From Liolophura sinensis (lineage: Eukaryota; Mollusca; Polyplacophora; Chitonida; Chitonidae), in NCBI RefSeq assembly GCF_032854445.1, contig NC_088307.1:16754017-16802000 (forward strand): 47,984 nt of DNA, read 5' to 3'. The notes below the pieces were generated by a model that did no database searches, was not told where the DNA came from, and saw only the letters and a program-made list of their open reading frames with translations. The position numbers and the translations under genes are program-made. Shown here in pieces: positions 44,440-47,984 of the stretch (position 1 is the first letter of the stretch; each line of letters begins with the position of its first letter).

Positions 44440-45370
44440 GCTTACATTACAGTCTACATCAACAATATTATTACGGTCTATACCAGCTACGCTATTATAC
44501 AGCCTAAAACTCCAATGCTACTAGACATGTATAATGCTACAGTGCTATTACAGTCTGCTACTATACATGTATAATGTTATAATGCTACAATGCTATTACA
44601 GCCTGCTACTATACATGTATAGTGCTACAATGCCATTACAGCCTATACCAAAATATAATTCACAGTCTATACCTCCAATCTTATTAAAATCTAAATCTGC
44701 ACTGATAATTATTACGGCCTACATGTTTTCTGAAATGCTACGTTACAGCCTACACCTGCAGTGCATGCTATTACAACTATACCAGCAATGTTATTAGAGT
44801 TATATCAGCAATGTTATTACCTCTGTAGAGCGTCCGCTTCGGGACCGGTAAATCCAGGATCAATTCTTGATCGAGTCACACCTAAGAATTTAAAAGAGGA
44901 AGTTGTAACTTCCTCGCTTGGCGTTCAGCATGAAGGGGGTAGTGCAACGACTGGTTGACCCGGATCAGTATAATGGCTCGGGCGGGGCGGCTTACTTGCC
45001 TTCGGTAAGTCGTCTCAGTGAAGCAGCCCTAAATAAAAGAGCAGTGGAAATCCGTCCTACAAGGAGACACATTACACGTACATGTACCCTAAGGATTCCT
45101 TCGTCGTCATATGACTGAAAAATTGTTGAGTACGACGTTAGACCCCATGCACTCACTCACTCACTCATTACCGCTAAACCAGCAATGCTATTACAGCTAT
45201 ATCAACAGTGGTATTAGAGTTATTACCAGCAATGATATTATAGCTATATCAACAGTGCTATTACAGTTATACCAACAATGCTATTACAGCTACACCTGAA
45301 ATGCCATTATACCTGTACCGAAATGGTACTACAGCTGTATCAGCAATGCTATTAGAGCTATAACTACAAT
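44440..45370. repeat. Degenerate ~24 bp satellite (GCTATTACAGCTATACCAGCAAT), interrupted by a SINE
   Basis: Units such as TGCTATTACAGTCTGCTACT and GTTATTAGAGTTATATCAGC repeat on both sides of the SINE at 44822-45166. Divergence between units is high. Confidence 0.8.
44822..45166 (+). mobile_element. Full-length SINE family B with target-site duplication
   Basis: The tRNA-like head (TCTGTAGAGCGTCC, then GATCAATTCTTGATCGAGTC) leads into AACTTCCTCGCTTGGCGTTC, the GACTGGTTGACC core, CGTCATATGACTGAAAAATT and GTACGACGTTAGACC, ending in (ACTC)n. It is flanked by ATTACC at 44816-44821 and 45167-45172. It serves as the reference copy for the truncated ones at 2421, 18240 and 18516. Confidence 0.9.
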
Positions 45371-45389
45371 TTGCTGTTACGACAATACC

Positions 45390-45620
45390 ATTGCGTGTAC
45401 TCAACTAGAATGGCAACAAGGCCCTCTTTAAGAAATCTCTCTTAGTGTTTTGTGTACACAACCAGCATGGCAACAAGACCCTCTTGCACAAATCTCTCTG
45501 CGCGTTGCGTGTACGTAACTACCTTGGCAACTAGCGTTTGCCTGCACAAAGCATTTTAGCGTTACCCTCTTGGCGTTACGTGCTCGTAACTATCATGGCA
45601 ATCGCAGGTATTACGTTACC
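45390..45620. repeat. Degenerate ~65-75 bp tandem repeat
   Basis: The motif GGCAACAAGRCCCTCTT, then AAATCTCTC, then GTGTACGTAACTA recurs about three and a half times with decay. Confidence 0.65.
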
Positions 45621-45795
45621 ATGGACGTTACTTTATTTCTGGAAATTAAAATTTGGATCACCCGATAAATGTGTTAAAATTTCGGCATTTGGTTTCATTA
45701 TTTAGGATGCGACGAGGCTTTAAGTTTTGACTTCTGTCACAAATGGCTTTGTGGAAGCGGGTAAAAGGTTTACAGGCCACGATCAAAAAAATCAG

Positions 45796-45834
45796 TGACG
45801 TCATTATCAAGTGACGTCATTTACCGTGACGTCA
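45796..45834. promoter_or_regulatory. Triple cAMP-response element (TGACGTCA)
   Basis: Three perfect palindromic TGACGTCA sites lie at 45796-45803, 45812-45819 and 45827-45834, spaced 15-16 bp. That is about one and a half helical turns. No adjacent gene was identified. Confidence 0.5.
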
Positions 45835-45893
45835 TTCACAGCTGTAGATCGACAAGCCATTTAATACAGCATTCTTCATCTGTTGATTAAGTA

Positions 45894-46078
45894 CCTGGGC
45901 CTGATTTCACAAAGCCAGTTCACCTCAAAATGTAAAATTTAATTCAAATTATATTAAGATGTTATGTTAAGATGAGTGTGTCACAATTTGAAGGTTTAGG
46001 CCGTAAACTATATATGGAACATATTTCAGTTTTAAATTTTGACAAGTCAAAAATCGCTTTGTGAAATCTGGCCCCGGG
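45894..46078. mobile_element. MITE with TA target-site duplication
   Basis: The 185 bp element has ends CCTGGGCCTGATTTCACAAA and TTTGTGAAATCTGGCCCCGG, which are inverted repeats with few mismatches. TA flanks both sides (45892-45893 and 46079-46080). It has no coding capacity. The structure suits a Tc1/mariner-type or related non-autonomous DNA transposon. Confidence 0.83.
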
Positions 46079-46081
46079 TAG

Positions 46082-47984
46082 TGGCCTGACGATGAACCTA
46101 CAATAAATTTTTTTTTTCGAAGAATGACAAACTAAAAATTGAACATTTGTTAAAAACGTGAGCTTGAAACTTTTTATTTCTGTTCTTCCCCACATATAGC
46201 ATTTTTGATATTTTTGGTGGTTTCAAAAAAGTAAACAGACCAACTGTATATACATATATACCATACCCTTATAAAAGTAACATAGTCCGTGCCTGTTAAC
46301 GTATTGTGCACTTTGTAACTTGGCCTAGTTAATGAGACAAACATTTTCAACAAATGGACACTTCCAAACAGCTAATTAAAGTCATAATTCAAAGCCATAA
46401 AACTACCTAAAACATTTCACAGCAACGTGGGAGGGCTTGAAATGACTCGGATCAAAATTTTATGACAAAATGCATCCCACCTAAGTATAGTTTTACATAC
46501 TTTTGTAATACATCTTTATCATCAAACCAAACATATTTTTTAAACATTCATTTTATTATGGTATATGCTTTTTGGGCCAAATTGTACTTTTCACACAACT
46601 TGCAGAGCGCACGTTATATCTGTTTGCAATAACCTTAATTTGTAAACACAGTTTGAAATTCTAAATTCGAAAAATTACTCAAAACTTCATGTTCGTAATT
46701 TCCCAGGAGAGTAGTCTCTTACAGCATCAAATGTTTCGCATTACCTGGCATTTAGCAAGCAGTCTGGTTACAACGGTTACTGTGAAACAACTGTAAGCCA
46801 ATCAAAACCCACTGACGTCACCGCTTTGAGGCACTGTTTCCTGTTGTTACCAGACTGTCTGCTGAAAGCTTGGTCACGGAAGTAAGCGTGCACTTTTGCG
46901 AGACTATGAAAGGACAGGCTTACGTTAATGAAATTTGAAAGGCTACTCCTATAACACATAGAATACATGTATTCTGCATTCAGCAGAAATTCCAAGCTCT
47001 CTCAAAAGCCCAAGTGACATGTGAATACTGATAGAATCAACACATTTCACTTCATTTACATGCACATCTATACCCAATTCACATTCAATAAATTATACAG
47101 TAGACGTTATATGCCAAACATAACTTAGAGACAGTCGGCAACTCAGAAGATAAGCAATACAAGTATAAAACAACTAATTTCTCATACTGGCTGGCATTTT
47201 TACAGTGTACTCTCTGTGCAAACATCACAAATGAATTGGGTATCACTGGAAAATAAAATTTGGAAAACAGTACTAACTTATCTATGCAAATGAGTAAAGT
47301 ACTGCAAAATAAATGTAATAAAATACTTGAAACAGATTATCTTATGACACTAAGTTATAAATTACTCCTAGTTTTTTGATACAATATGTTCGTGTAACAA
47401 ATACCGTAACGGAAGAGTCGGCTACAGTCAGAATCATTGAAAACGTAACAAAAGGCCAGCTCCCACACCTGTGACTATGTAACAGAGTACTCAATAACGT
47501 TGAAAGAAAAAAGGGAAAATATTCTACTCGCACATTACTTTGTATTACGAGTGGTAACGTACTAGCACTAGGCAATACGTGCAAGAAGTTATACTCGCTT
47601 GCATATAATCTGGCCTGTGTTCTCTATTGGGCCTGAAGCAAAATACTGTATGTACTCTGTATATACTGTATGAAATGAATCTTCAAACCACGCTGGTCCA
47701 CGTGCAAAAATACTCGCATTTTCGTTAAGGCCCAAAATCCCAGAGATGCTAGTCAAAACCTTGACCATATCGAAACAATAGTTTTTCACAAATTGTGATA
47801 CGTAGTTAATATTACTTGTCACAGGTGCAATTTGAGGACAAAATATAACCAAGTACTTTGTAGCAAACTAAACAATACAATCTGCGACAAAAAAATATTT
47901 AAAACAAATATGAAATCACAATCTTCAGTGGCAAAAATAGTCCAGAAATGCTACAATAGCTCGTTATATTTTGAAAGCCACTAG
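46082..47984. other. AT-rich DNA at the right edge, no gene recognised
   Basis: Small minus-strand open frames (for example at 47342 and 47589) lack motifs. The low GC would suit a long 3' UTR of a minus-strand gene lying beyond the right edge, but nothing proves it. One TGACGTCA lies at about 46813. Confidence 0.4.

Overview
This is a eukaryotic, almost certainly metazoan, window. It has spliced genes with GT-AG introns, AT-rich non-coding DNA, many short tandem repeats and dozens of short interspersed elements. The commonest SINE has a tRNA-like head (A box like TGGCTCAGTTGG, B box like GAGTTCAAGTCC) and a 3' end reading GAGTACGGCGTAAAACACC followed by AATAAATAAATA. I associate this with molluscs and related lophotrochozoans, so a bivalve or gastropod is my best guess. 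That is an inference from memory of repeat families, not a search result.

Two genes are recognised securely. On the minus strand at 4269-4520 is CDC26/APC12, a small subunit of the anaphase-promoting complex. On the plus strand, 15 coding exons from 7870 to 20608 encode PRPF4, the U4/U6 snRNP protein Prp4 (514 aa, seven WD40 repeats). The two lie head to head. From memory, the human orthologues are also a divergent pair, so this looks like a conserved bidirectional arrangement. Here the intergenic space has grown to 3.3 kb, partly through a dead, 5'-truncated LINE at about 5698-7085. A third gene candidate at 22752-23483 (+) encodes a predicted multi-pass membrane protein that I do not recognise.

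Layout: 1-4000 repeats and unassigned DNA; 4020-4680 CDC26 and its ETS-type promoter; 4680-7870 AT-rich DNA, LINE remnant and PRPF4 upstream region; 7870-21510 PRPF4 with repeat-filled introns; 22300-23500 CRE-rich candidate promoter and the orphan membrane gene; 24000-48000 gene-poor DNA with SINEs, three MITE-like elements, about ten tandem arrays, a tRNA-Leu-like pseudogene and several clusters of transcription-factor-like motifs.

The most striking observation is in PRPF4 intron 11. The exon 11/intron 11 boundary itself has been amplified into a tandem array of sixteen 74-76 bp units. Every unit carries a copy of the exon end and of the 5' splice site (fifteen GTAAGA, one GTAAAA), with a branch-point-like CTGAC and a CCAG acceptor-like site in most. 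A core splicing-factor gene therefore contains a ladder of decoy splice sites.
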